Positions 37,875 to 46,308 of a DNA stretch of 64,000 nt are shown here, in pieces. The DNA comes from Ornithinibacillus salinisoli (GTDB lineage: Bacteria; Bacillota; Bacilli; Bacillales; Amphibacillaceae): assembly GCF_042682545.1 (NCBI RefSeq), contig NZ_JBHUHQ010000015.1; one strand, 5' to 3'. Positions within the stretch are counted from its first letter, which is position 1; each line of letters begins with the position of its first letter. The position numbers were made by a program, and so were the translations under genes. The notes under the pieces are model-generated. The model was not told the origin of the DNA. It worked only from the letters and a program-made list of their open reading frames with translations, and searched no databases.

Positions 37875-38651
37875 TCATTGAAAATACATCCTAACCCCAA
37901 TAATAATAAGAACAAATGACAACATCTGAACAATGACCTTACTAGGAATTTTTTGAGCTAGTTTAACCCCAACCTGTGATCCAATAATTACCCCAAATCC
38001 TCCCCAAATGACAGTTAACCAATCGATATTGCTATAAAATAGCTGAGAAGCTACACCAACTGATGAATATATACATAAAGCAAATATAGATGTTGCAGTA
38101 GCATTGTGAGTAGGGACATGAAATAAATAGATTAATATTGGAACTAAAATCCATCCCCCGCCTATTCCTAAATAACTAGAAAGTATTCCCATAAAAAAAC
38201 CAAGTATTAATAACCATTTAAACTTCCTATTACTTTCTTTAAATAATGAAACTTTATTTTCCCCAATTTTTTGTTTGGAAGATGGTAAGCTCTTCGTTAA
38301 TAGAAAAACTCCTAAAACTAATAATACAGAGGCAAATACGATATAAAATGACTGTGAAGAATATAATTGCAATAACCAAACACCAATTAAAGAGCCTGGT
38401 ATTGCGCCCACTCCAATTGCAATACCCACTCTAAATTGAATTTTCTTTTGTTTAACATAACCAAAAACTCCTGAAATAGAGTTAATCAACACGATTACTA
38501 ACCCCGAACCTGCTGCAACAGCCGGCTCCATATTTAAAATTAATAGTAATGCCGGTACAAATATGAAACCGCCACCAGCACCGATAATTGTTCCATAACA
38601 TCCTGCAGTAATACCCAAAATAAGAAGTATTAGTACGAATGATATATCCAT
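37875..38651 (-). CDS. TSUP (TauE/SafE) family membrane permease
   Basis: GGAGGAG immediately upstream sets the start at 38651 (258 residues). The protein has about eight membrane segments and the two duplicated family motifs (GTIIGAGGGFIFVPALL near the N-terminus and LGIGGGWILVPILIYLFH in the second half). TSUP proteins export or import sulfur-containing or organic anions such as sulfite and sulfoacetate. The sulfatase cluster starts 265 bases away on the other strand, so release of sulfite or sulfate is a tempting but unproven link. Confidence 0.85.
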   Translation of the reverse strand: MDISFVLILLILGITAGCYGTIIGAGGGFIFVPALLLILNMEPAVAAGSGLVIVLINSISGVFGYVKQKKIQFRVGIAIGVGAIPGSLIGVWLLQLYSSQSFYIVFASVLLVLGVFLLTKSLPSSKQKIGENKVSLFKESNRKFKWLLILGFFMGILSSYLGIGGGWILVPILIYLFHVPTHNATATSIFALCIYSSVGVASQLFYSNIDWLTVIWGGFGVIIGSQVGVKLAQKIPSKVIVQMLSFVLIIIGVRMYFQ

Positions 38652-38825
38652 TTGAATCTCCTCCATAGATTTAAATTAACAGGGGAGAAATGACACTGTA
38701 AATATAAATAAAGTTATATGGTATAACCAATGATAATAATTGCCCAAATAACGGAGAGGCTCATACTTCATAACTGTTATGAATAAGGTATAAATATTTT
38801 TTATAGTGAAAATAGTAAAAATTTA

Positions 38826-38853
38826 TTGAAACGCTTTCATAAGTTGTTATAAT
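38826..38853 (+). promoter_or_regulatory. Sigma-A promoter overlapped by a cre-like site
   Basis: TTGAAA (38826-38831), a 16-bp spacer and TATAAT (38848-38853). The sequence TGAAACGCTTTCA (38827-38839) overlaps the -35 box and resembles a catabolite-response element shortened by one base, so CcpA repression is possible. Confidence 0.6.
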
Positions 38854-38856
38854 AAT

Positions 38857-38880
38857 AATACAAATATTAATACAAATATT
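38857..38880 (+). promoter_or_regulatory. Tandem 12-bp direct repeat, possible GntR operator
   Basis: AATACAAATATT occurs twice without a gap, directly after the -10 box and across the expected transcription start, about 37 bases before the GntR start codon. Autoregulation by the GntR product is an inference from position. Confidence 0.45.
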
Positions 38881-38916
38881 TTTCAGATAATAATTCATGA
38901 AGAAAGCGGAGATTAA

Positions 38917-39684
38917 ATGGAAAGTAAGTTAGGCATTTTCGATCAAACAATTGATAACGGTAGCGGTGTTCCACTTCATTTACAAGTGAGGGACATTTTA
39001 AGAAAAGAACTACTTGAAAGAAAGTTAGTTGATGAAAGCGGGAAAATTGCTACAGAGCATGAATTAATGAAGCGTTTTGGAGTCAGTCGAGTAACGATAA
39101 GAACAGCCCTTAAACTACTAGTGGAGGAAGGTATTATCGTTCGGGAAAGAGGAAGAGGTACATTTCTTCGTACAAACCACCCAGAAAACTGGTCTGGTAG
39201 ATTGAAAGGGTTTACAGAAATTATTAAGGAATCGGGTTTTCAACCAGGAGCTAAAATATTGGAAAAAGGTTTTATTACGAATAGTGATGAAAATTCTATC
39301 TATACGGATAAATTGCATACAGATCATGCTTGGCAACTAAAGCGATTACGTTATGCTGATGAACATCCTGCAGCAATTGAACATGCTTATTATCCAGAAG
39401 AATATGCAGCAAATTTACAAGATCAAGATTTAAAATCCATTGCAATATATAAACATTTTGAAGAAGAATTAAATGTATATCTAAAAGAAGCAAAGCAAGT
39501 GATAAGCGCTGTGAATGCGGATGCGGACACAGCAAAATTATTGCAAGTAAAGGAGGGAGAAGCGCTTTTATATATAGAACGAATTACGTATTCCTCGAAT
39601 TCGGAGCCAATCGAATTTTTAAAGGCAATATATTTACCAGTCTATTTTCAATACTTAATAAAACTATCTAGAAGTGGTATTTAA
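38917..39684 (+). CDS. GntR-family regulator (HutC/UTRA type)
   Basis: The 255-residue protein has an N-terminal winged helix (about 15-85, HELMKRFGVSRVTIRTALKL and RERGRGTFLR) and a C-terminal UTRA effector domain (GFTEIIKESGF to the end). Such regulators usually repress neighbouring sugar or amino-sugar genes and release DNA on binding a small ligand. It is the first gene of the sulfatase-TRAP unit, 31 bases upstream of the sulfatase, so it very probably controls that unit and itself. Confidence 0.88.
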   Translation: MESKLGIFDQTIDNGSGVPLHLQVRDILRKELLERKLVDESGKIATEHELMKRFGVSRVTIRTALKLLVEEGIIVRERGRGTFLRTNHPENWSGRLKGFTEIIKESGFQPGAKILEKGFITNSDENSIYTDKLHTDHAWQLKRLRYADEHPAAIEHAYYPEEYAANLQDQDLKSIAIYKHFEEELNVYLKEAKQVISAVNADADTAKLLQVKEGEALLYIERITYSSNSEPIEFLKAIYLPVYFQYLIKLSRSGI

Positions 39685-39715
39685 TTAGAATTATAGAATT
39701 ACAGGAGGATTCAAT

Positions 39716-41335
39716 ATGGCAGATAAACCAAATGTATTGTTAATTTTAAACGATGATATGGGATATTCCGATATTGGCTGTTATGGGGGAGAAGTTCAAA
39801 CGCCAAACTTAGACAAATTAGCTGAAAAAGGAGTTCGCTTTACGCAATTTTATAATACAGCAAGATGTAGTCCATCAAGGGCTTCCTTACTAACTGGTTT
39901 GCATCCCCATCAAACAGGAATTGGAATATTAACTTATGACAGTGGACCAGAAGGATATCCAGGAGATTTAAATAATGAATGTGTAACTATTGCGGAAGTT
40001 CTAAAGGGTAGTGGATATAAAACCTATATGAGTGGAAAATGGCATATTGCAAAAAGCTTAAAAGTACCATCAAACAATTGGCCATTACAAAGAGGGTTTG
40101 ATGAATTTTACGGCACAGTTATTGGTGCAGGAAGCTTTTATGACCCGAACACGTTAACACGTGGAAATGAGAATATCGAACACGAACCAAAAGAAGACAA
40201 GGACTTTTATTATACCGATGCCATTAGTGATCAAGCAGTTGATTACATTAAAGACCATGCGAAGAATTCACCAGATGAGCCGTTTTTTGAGTATGTAGCT
40301 TATACTGCGCCACACTGGCCACTACATGCAAAAGAAAAAGATATTGAAAAATATAAAGGTCGTTTTGAACAAGGATGGGATCAACTACGTGAAGAACGTC
40401 TTCAACGGTTAGTTGAGATGGGGATCCTAGATGAAAATTGGAAGCTTACAGAGCGTGATCCTAGTCAACCAGCTTGGGAAGATGCGGAGGATAAAGAATG
40501 GTTAGAAAGATGTATGGAAGTATATGCTGCTCAAATTGACAGCATGGACCAAGGGATTGGTCGAATTATCGATGCATTAGAAGAAACAAACCAATTAGAT
40601 AATACAATCGTTATTTTCCTATCAGACAACGGAGCATGTGCAGAGGATATCCCTGTTGGTGTTCCTACTGAAGAATTAGTGAATAATTTGCTTATTGCTA
40701 AATCTCACACAAGAGAAGGGGAAGAGGTTGCATTTGGGAATGACCGATCCATCATGCCTGGTCCAGAAGATACATACCAAAGTTATGAAACAGCATGGGC
40801 AAATTTGTCAAACACACCATTTAGACTTTATAAACATTGGGTGCATGAAGGTGGTATAGCAACTCCTTTGATCGTCCATTGGCCAAAAGGGTTAAAGGAA
40901 AAGGGAACATTAAGACATACACCTGGTCAATTAACAGACATCATGGCAACGATTGTTGAAATTACTGGTGCAACATACCCTGAGACACACAATGGCAATA
41001 AGATTTTACCTCTGGAAGGAAGAAGTTTAATGCCAGTGTTACAGGATGATCAAGCAGATGAAACACCACTGTTCTGGGAGCATGAAGGAAATGCTGCGAT
41101 TCGTATTGGAAAATGGAAATTAGTCAAAAAGTATCCAGGACCATGGGAACTATTTGATATGAGTGAAGATAGAACAGAAATGAATAATCTAGCAGATCAA
41201 TACCCAGACCTAGTGGAAGAAATGGCAGTAAAATACGAAAAATGGGCGAATCGATGTCGAGTTGTTCCAAGAGATAAAATTCTTCGTTTAATGAATGAGA
41301 GTGGTGCAGGTAAAGCGTTTTGGGAAGATGATTAA
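39716..41335 (+). CDS. Sulfatase, Cys-type, cytosolic
   Basis: CAGGAGGA precedes ATG 39716. The 539-residue protein has family motifs VLLILNDDMGYSDIGCYGG, the formylglycine sequence CSPSR (Cys51-Arg55, followed by ASLLTG), MSGKWHIAK and LSDNGACAED. Cys51 must be converted to formylglycine for activity; the enzyme that does this is the next gene. There is no signal peptide, so hydrolysis of the sulfate ester should occur inside the cell, after uptake by the TRAP transporter downstream. The natural substrate cannot be read from the sequence. A cytosolic arylsulfatase or sugar sulfatase is most likely. Confidence 0.9.
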   Translation: MADKPNVLLILNDDMGYSDIGCYGGEVQTPNLDKLAEKGVRFTQFYNTARCSPSRASLLTGLHPHQTGIGILTYDSGPEGYPGDLNNECVTIAEVLKGSGYKTYMSGKWHIAKSLKVPSNNWPLQRGFDEFYGTVIGAGSFYDPNTLTRGNENIEHEPKEDKDFYYTDAISDQAVDYIKDHAKNSPDEPFFEYVAYTAPHWPLHAKEKDIEKYKGRFEQGWDQLREERLQRLVEMGILDENWKLTERDPSQPAWEDAEDKEWLERCMEVYAAQIDSMDQGIGRIIDALEETNQLDNTIVIFLSDNGACAEDIPVGVPTEELVNNLLIAKSHTREGEEVAFGNDRSIMPGPEDTYQSYETAWANLSNTPFRLYKHWVHEGGIATPLIVHWPKGLKEKGTLRHTPGQLTDIMATIVEITGATYPETHNGNKILPLEGRSLMPVLQDDQADETPLFWEHEGNAAIRIGKWKLVKKYPGPWELFDMSEDRTEMNNLADQYPDLVEEMAVKYEKWANRCRVVPRDKILRLMNESGAGKAFWEDD

Positions 41336-41361
41336 AGCTAGGAGCGATGGGAGAATTTTAA

Positions 41362-42270
41362 GTGAATAATTGTTGTAGCATTCAAAGAAGTTCATCTCAA
41401 CCCCAATTGGAAAAACAATTTATTGAAAAAACGCAGAAAGCGAACACCGAAAATATGGTATCTCTCTCTGGAGGAAGCTTTTTAATGGGGACAGATAGTG
41501 AAGAAGGCTTTCCAGCTGACAGAGAGGGGCCGGTTCGAGAGGTAAACCTTGACCCATTCTATATTGATATTTGTGCTGTTACCAATGAGGATTTTGCCGA
41601 ATTTGTGGGAGACACAGGGTATAGAACAGATGCAGAAAAGTTTGGTTGGTCATTTGTGTTTTATTTATTTGTTACAGAACAAGCCAATAAAGATGTATTG
41701 CAAGTTGTTAGAGATACGCCGTGGTGGTTGGTTGTAAATGGAGCGAACTGGAAGAGTCCAGAGGGTTATGGTTCCACCATTTCTGATCGGATGGATCACC
41801 CGGTTGTACATGTTTCGTGGAACGATGCGGTGGCGTTTTGTAATTGGAGTGGCAAGAGGTTACCCACCGAAGCGGAGTGGGAATATGCAGCTAGAGGTGG
41901 ACTAGAGCAACAGAGGTATCCATGGGGGAACGAACTACATCCTAACGGGGATCATGTATGCAATATTTGGCAAGGTGATTTTCCTAAACATAATTCTAAA
42001 GCGGATGGATTTTTATCAACTGCACCAGCGAAATCGTTCCCAGCAAATAAATACGGTCTTTACAATGTATCCGGTAATGTATGGGAATGGTGTTCAGATT
42101 GGTTTCGTACAACTCAGGAACCTACAAATAAAGAAGGAAAAACAATTAAAGGTGGTTCTTATTTATGCCATGAATCCTATTGTAATAGATACCGAGTTGC
42201 TGCTAGAAGCTCTAACACCCCAGATAGTTCAACCGGGCATATGGGTTTTCGATGTGCATTAGACGGATAA
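41362..42270 (+). CDS. Formylglycine-generating enzyme (aerobic, FGE-sulfatase family)
   Basis: GTG 41362 follows GGGAG at usable distance; the protein is 302 residues. It has the FGE fold signature GGSFLMGTDSEEGFPADREGP, PVVHVSWNDAVAFCNW, LPTEAEWEYAARGG and the active site GGSYLCHESYCNRY, with both catalytic Cys residues (about 269 and 274) and the ending NTPDSS..GFRC. True FGEs use copper and oxygen to oxidise the sulfatase Cys. The two Cys separate it from the many inactive DUF323 relatives. No signal peptide is seen, matching the cytosolic sulfatase 26 bases upstream. Confidence 0.9.
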   Translation: MNNCCSIQRSSSQPQLEKQFIEKTQKANTENMVSLSGGSFLMGTDSEEGFPADREGPVREVNLDPFYIDICAVTNEDFAEFVGDTGYRTDAEKFGWSFVFYLFVTEQANKDVLQVVRDTPWWLVVNGANWKSPEGYGSTISDRMDHPVVHVSWNDAVAFCNWSGKRLPTEAEWEYAARGGLEQQRYPWGNELHPNGDHVCNIWQGDFPKHNSKADGFLSTAPAKSFPANKYGLYNVSGNVWEWCSDWFRTTQEPTNKEGKTIKGGSYLCHESYCNRYRVAARSSNTPDSSTGHMGFRCALDG

Positions 42271-42318
42271 GTGGTATGAAATAACAATAAAAAATAGGGT
42301 AAGGGAGAGGTCAATTCT

Positions 42319-43392
42319 ATGATGAAATGGTCATTTCGATTTTTGGTAGCACTGACAGTTAGTAGTATTTTAGTAGGATGTGGTGTTGGAAATTCGACAG
42401 ATGGTAATGGGGATCCTGAGTATGTACTCAAAGCAGCTAATGTATTAGCGGAAGATGATGCTTCTAGTAAGGGATTAGATAAATTTGCTGAATTAGTCGA
42501 AGAAAAGTCCGATGGGAACATAAAAATTGATGTATTACATGGCGGGCAGCTAGGATCTGGTGTTGAAACATTTGAAGCGGTTAAAAATGGAAACTTAGAC
42601 ATGGCAGCTGATTCTTTTGCAAACTTAGCAACAATTACACCGGCATTTGAAATGTTTCACTTTCCTTTCTTGTTCGAGTCAAGAGACCAAATGTTAAATG
42701 CGCTTAATAGTGACAAGGTTCAAGATCAGATAAATGAAGAGTTAACAGATGTTGGGCTATCGTGGTTTACAACTTTTGAAATAGGTGGTCCACGTGTAAT
42801 TGGTACTTCCGAAGTGAAGATTAATTCCATTGAAGATTTACAGGGGTTAAAATTCCGTGCATCTAGATCTCCACTTGAAATTGCTAGTCAGGAAGCATGG
42901 GGAGCGACAGGAGTAACGGTTGATTGGCCAGAAACTCCAGAATCTGTCCGATTAGGAATGGTTGATGGTTTAACAGTTCCTTATGCAAGTTTTTATTCTG
43001 CTAAGTTCCATGAAGGTGATCTGATCAATTACATTGCAGATGTAAGTTTCCAGAACTATGCTTCTGTTACCGTTGTAAATAGAGAAAAGTGGAATGAACT
43101 ACCGGAGGACGTTAGAGAAATTCTAGTAGAGGCTGAACAAGAAGCGAAAGAATGGCACATAGATTTTGTAAGCGATTACGTTACAGAGAACATTAAAGAA
43201 ATGAAGGAAGCAGGAGTGGAAGTCTACACAATTCCAGAAGATAGCTACAATGAAATCAAGGATGTCACTATTGACAAGGTTTGGGATGAGTTTATTGGTG
43301 ATGAAGGTATGTCACAGGAAAAGCTTGACCTAATCCTAGAAGAAAGAGGCCCAGTTGGGGATAATGGCTGGGGTTACGATATCACACAGTAA
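42319..43392 (+). CDS. dctP: TRAP transporter solute-binding lipoprotein (DctP family)
   Basis: The 357-residue protein starts with a lipoprotein signal (LTVSSILVGC, lipid-bearing Cys21). DctP features follow (LAEDDASSKGLDKFAELVEE, GLKFRASRSPLEIAS with the ligand-carboxylate Arg region, and MVDGLTVPYASFYSAKFHE). TRAP systems take up organic anions using a sodium or proton gradient. Here the cargo is probably the sulfated substrate of the cytosolic sulfatase. A strong hairpin follows the gene before the permease genes. Confidence 0.9.
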   Translation: MMKWSFRFLVALTVSSILVGCGVGNSTDGNGDPEYVLKAANVLAEDDASSKGLDKFAELVEEKSDGNIKIDVLHGGQLGSGVETFEAVKNGNLDMAADSFANLATITPAFEMFHFPFLFESRDQMLNALNSDKVQDQINEELTDVGLSWFTTFEIGGPRVIGTSEVKINSIEDLQGLKFRASRSPLEIASQEAWGATGVTVDWPETPESVRLGMVDGLTVPYASFYSAKFHEGDLINYIADVSFQNYASVTVVNREKWNELPEDVREILVEAEQEAKEWHIDFVSDYVTENIKEMKEAGVEVYTIPEDSYNEIKDVTIDKVWDEFIGDEGMSQEKLDLILEERGPVGDNGWGYDITQ

Positions 43393-43417
43393 TTACCTTT
43401 AATGATTTGATAACTTG

Positions 43418-43444
43418 TTTGGGGGCGTTAGAGAAGCCCCCAAA
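43418..43444 (+). terminator. Intercistronic hairpin between dctP and dctQ
   Basis: A perfect 9-bp stem, TTTGGGGGC (43418-43426) with GCCCCCAAA (43436-43444), and TTTTG. As it lies inside the unit, it probably attenuates read-through or protects the dctP message so that more binding protein than permease is made. Confidence 0.75.
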
Positions 43445-43470
43445 TTTTGAAGTATAGGAGAATAATAAGG

Positions 43471-43983
43471 ATGAATAGACAAAAGACGTTTGATTCTTTG
43501 GATAGAGTCGATCAAGTGATTGCTAAAGCGGTAGAGATTGTTTGCGTTATTCTTTTAGCTGCAATTGTAATTGTTACATCTATGTCTGTATTTTCACGGT
43601 TTGTTATATTTAATCCATTGAACTTCGCTGATGCACTATCGAAATATTTAATGATGTGGATGGTGTTTTTAGGGTCAGGTATCGCCGTGAGGGCCGGTGA
43701 ACACATTGTTGTGGATATGTTTACGGATAAGATAAAAGGAAAATCGAAAAAAATGTTATTGATTGTTATTGATATCTTAATATCTGTTTTTTTAATTATC
43801 ATTATCTATTACGGCTTTATCAATGCGTGGAGCGGGAAAGACTCACATGATCCATTTGTCTTTGGAGTAAGTATGATGATCCCATATCTATCTGTACCAG
43901 TGGGATTCAGCTATATTTTATTTCAATTAAATTTAACAACTGTACTATCCATACTAAAGGTTGAGAAACAACCTAGTTCGTAA
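43471..43983 (+). CDS. dctQ: TRAP transporter small permease (DctQ family)
   Basis: AGGAG upstream of ATG 43471 gives 170 residues, preferred to TTG 43447. Four membrane segments and the family pattern LMMWMVFLGSGIAVRAGEHI (about 66-85) fit DctQ, the helper subunit that pairs with DctM. The gene lies between dctP and dctM, as is usual. Confidence 0.87.
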   Translation: MNRQKTFDSLDRVDQVIAKAVEIVCVILLAAIVIVTSMSVFSRFVIFNPLNFADALSKYLMMWMVFLGSGIAVRAGEHIVVDMFTDKIKGKSKKMLLIVIDILISVFLIIIIYYGFINAWSGKDSHDPFVFGVSMMIPYLSVPVGFSYILFQLNLTTVLSILKVEKQPSS

Positions 43984-44040
43984 GTAAACAAGTCATTCTT
44001 TTACAGAGTACTTGTATATGAATTTTAGAGGAGTTTTTAC

Positions 44041-45327
44041 ATGAGTACATTACTAATATATGTAATTATGTTTTTAGTTTTAATAGCTATTAGTGTTCCG
44101 ATCGCTTTTGCATTAGGCCTTTCTACATTAGTTGCTTTTGTGCTTACTAATAATCCAATAGATTTGTTTGCACAGCGATTATGGACCGGATTGGATAAAT
44201 TTACTCTAGTTGCTATTCCTTTCTTTATATTGGCAGGAGAACTCATGGGTGGGTCTGGAATTCTAGTCCGCTTATTGGATTTTGCAAGACTGATAGTTGG
44301 GAAGATTAAGGGTGGGCTTCTTTATATTAATATCTTTGTAAGTATGCTCTTTGGTGGAATTAATGGATCTGCAGTTGCTGATACGAGTGCTGTTGGGTCT
44401 ATGTTAATACCTGCTACCAAAAGAGAATATAAAGATCCAGAGCTAGCAGCAGCAGTAACGGCAATAAGTTCTGTCGTTGGGCCTATAATTCCACCGAGTT
44501 TACCGATGCTCATTTATACTTTCGCAGCAGCCAATGTTTCTGTAGCAGCATTGTTTTTAGCTGGAATCATCCCGGGAATTTTACTAGGCTTAAGTATGAT
44601 GGCCGTGACATTTTTTATTGCAAAGAAAAGAGATTATCCAAGGGATGGAAGAACGTATACATTTAAAGAGGTACTACGAATATTAGGTAGATTCTTAATT
44701 GCTGCTGTACTGCCGATTATAATGGTGGCGGGAATAGTTGGTGGTGTAGTAACTCCTACAGAAGCAGGTTGTATTGGAATTATTTATGCCTTATTAATTG
44801 GTTTCTTTGTAACAAAAGAATTGACTCTAAAAGCGACTTATAAAGCGATGGTTCGGACAATCATTGTAACGGCTATTGTCATGATCATGATTGCGATAGG
44901 AAATGTGGCAACATGGTGGCTGTCTATTCAAGGAATTCCTGCAGACATAAGTACCTTCTTCCAAAATGTCACAAGTAGTCCAGCAATCTTTTTGTTTTTA
45001 ATGTTGATTTTGTATATTTTTATTGGCTTATTTATTGAACAAGCTGCAGCAATGATCATGCTTGTACCAGTTTTTGCCCCTCTAGCAACTACTTATGGTA
45101 TTGATCCAATGCATTTTGGGTTGGTAACGGTCCTAGCATTGGCAATTGGCTTAATTACGCCACCGGTGGGAATTTGCTTGTTTGTATCAAGCAGTATAGC
45201 GAAGGTTAAGTTACAGCGAGTCTTCGTTGTTTCGATACCGTATTTAATTGCAATGACAATCGTTCTTTTATTAGTGACATTTGTTCCACAGATATACTTG
45301 TGGTTACCAAGAATGTTAGGTTTTTAA
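44041..45327 (+). CDS. dctM: TRAP transporter large permease (DctM family)
   Basis: AGAGGAG precedes ATG 44041. The 428-residue protein has about twelve membrane segments with DctM hallmarks VAIPFFILAGELMGGSGI, GSAVADTSAVGSMLIPA, IIPPSLPMLIY and GLITPPVGICLFV. It forms the ion-coupled channel part of the importer. Together with DctP and DctQ the transporter is complete. Confidence 0.92.
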   Translation: MSTLLIYVIMFLVLIAISVPIAFALGLSTLVAFVLTNNPIDLFAQRLWTGLDKFTLVAIPFFILAGELMGGSGILVRLLDFARLIVGKIKGGLLYINIFVSMLFGGINGSAVADTSAVGSMLIPATKREYKDPELAAAVTAISSVVGPIIPPSLPMLIYTFAAANVSVAALFLAGIIPGILLGLSMMAVTFFIAKKRDYPRDGRTYTFKEVLRILGRFLIAAVLPIIMVAGIVGGVVTPTEAGCIGIIYALLIGFFVTKELTLKATYKAMVRTIIVTAIVMIMIAIGNVATWWLSIQGIPADISTFFQNVTSSPAIFLFLMLILYIFIGLFIEQAAAMIMLVPVFAPLATTYGIDPMHFGLVTVLALAIGLITPPVGICLFVSSSIAKVKLQRVFVVSIPYLIAMTIVLLLVTFVPQIYLWLPRMLGF

Positions 45328-45333
45328 ATAATA

Positions 45334-45365
45334 ATATCCTTCTCTATTTAATCGGAGAAGGATAT
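45334..45365 (+). terminator. Terminator after the TRAP unit
   Basis: A perfect 11-bp stem (45334-45344 with 45355-45365, ATATCCTTCTC) followed by a T-rich stretch. Confidence 0.82.
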
Positions 45366-45395
45366 TTATTTATACATACAGGAAGGTAGATGGGC

Positions 45396-46289
45396 ATGAG
45401 GATAGGTTATTTAGAAACTTTTTGTCAAGTTGTAGAAGAGGGAAACATAAGTAAGGTAGCTAAAAATAATTTTATTACCCAACCTGCGATTACAAAACAG
45501 ATTCGCCAGCTGGAAACCCTTTATGGTACGCAATTATTTGAAAGAAATAACGGAAATCTTGTTGTAACAACGACAGGAAAGCGTTTATACGAGATAGCAA
45601 AACAGCTAGTTTTTGATTATAATCAGTCATTCGCTATGATTGATCAGGTAAAAGGAATTGAAAGTTCTAGTTTGAAAATCGGAGCATCTTTTACGATAGC
45701 GGAATATATACTCCCACATGTATTGGGAGAATTTAAGAAGATACATTCCAATATTGATATTACGTTGGAGGTCAGTAGTACACCAAATATTCTTCATAGA
45801 TTAAGAGAAAATAAAATAGGTATGGCACTTGTTGAAGGGGAAGTATATACGGATGAAGATTTAATTGTTAATAAATTTGCAGAAGATGAACTAGTACTTG
45901 TCTGTTCTCCTGACCATCGCACGTTTGCCCTATCACAATCAGTTAGAGTAGAAGACCTGTCACATGAAAAGTTTATCTGGCGAGAAGAAAACTCGGGGAC
46001 GAGGTTACTCGTTGAAAAAATGTTAGGTGAAAACTGGTCAGATATAATTAACATTTATATGGAGCTTGGTAGTACGCAGGCGATTAAAGGCGCTGTAGAG
46101 ATTAATTTAGGAGTGGCAATTCTTTCATCACTTGTCATTGATACAGAGCTAAAACAAAACATGCTGAAAAAAATAAATATCGAGAATGTAGAACTTAAAA
46201 GAGATTTATGGGCAGTACAGAGGAAAGAGCGTTTTGTTAATAAACTTGAAGGAGAATTTATAAAGTTCATTAAGAATTATCAGTTTTGA
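45396..46289 (+). CDS. LysR-family transcriptional regulator
   Basis: GGAAGG lies about nine bases before ATG 45396 (297 residues); ATG 45390 is also in frame but too close. The N-terminal helix-turn-helix is GNISKVAKNNFITQPAITKQIRQLE, split here by its scaffold helix, followed by LFERNNGNLVVTTTG. An effector domain with SLKIGASFTIAEYILP follows. The nearest general type is the CysL/CbbR group of LysR proteins, some of which respond to sulfur status. It lies after the TRAP terminator and directly before glpK; either could be its target. Confidence 0.82.
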   Translation: MRIGYLETFCQVVEEGNISKVAKNNFITQPAITKQIRQLETLYGTQLFERNNGNLVVTTTGKRLYEIAKQLVFDYNQSFAMIDQVKGIESSSLKIGASFTIAEYILPHVLGEFKKIHSNIDITLEVSSTPNILHRLRENKIGMALVEGEVYTDEDLIVNKFAEDELVLVCSPDHRTFALSQSVRVEDLSHEKFIWREENSGTRLLVEKMLGENWSDIINIYMELGSTQAIKGAVEINLGVAILSSLVIDTELKQNMLKKINIENVELKRDLWAVQRKERFVNKLEGEFIKFIKNYQF

Positions 46290-46308
46290 TGCGGAAAGGA
46301 GTAATTGT

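Noticed and set aside
41954..42262. Second plus-strand open frame inside the FGE gene
   Set aside because: It lies wholly inside the FGE frame, which carries all conserved motifs including both catalytic Cys residues.
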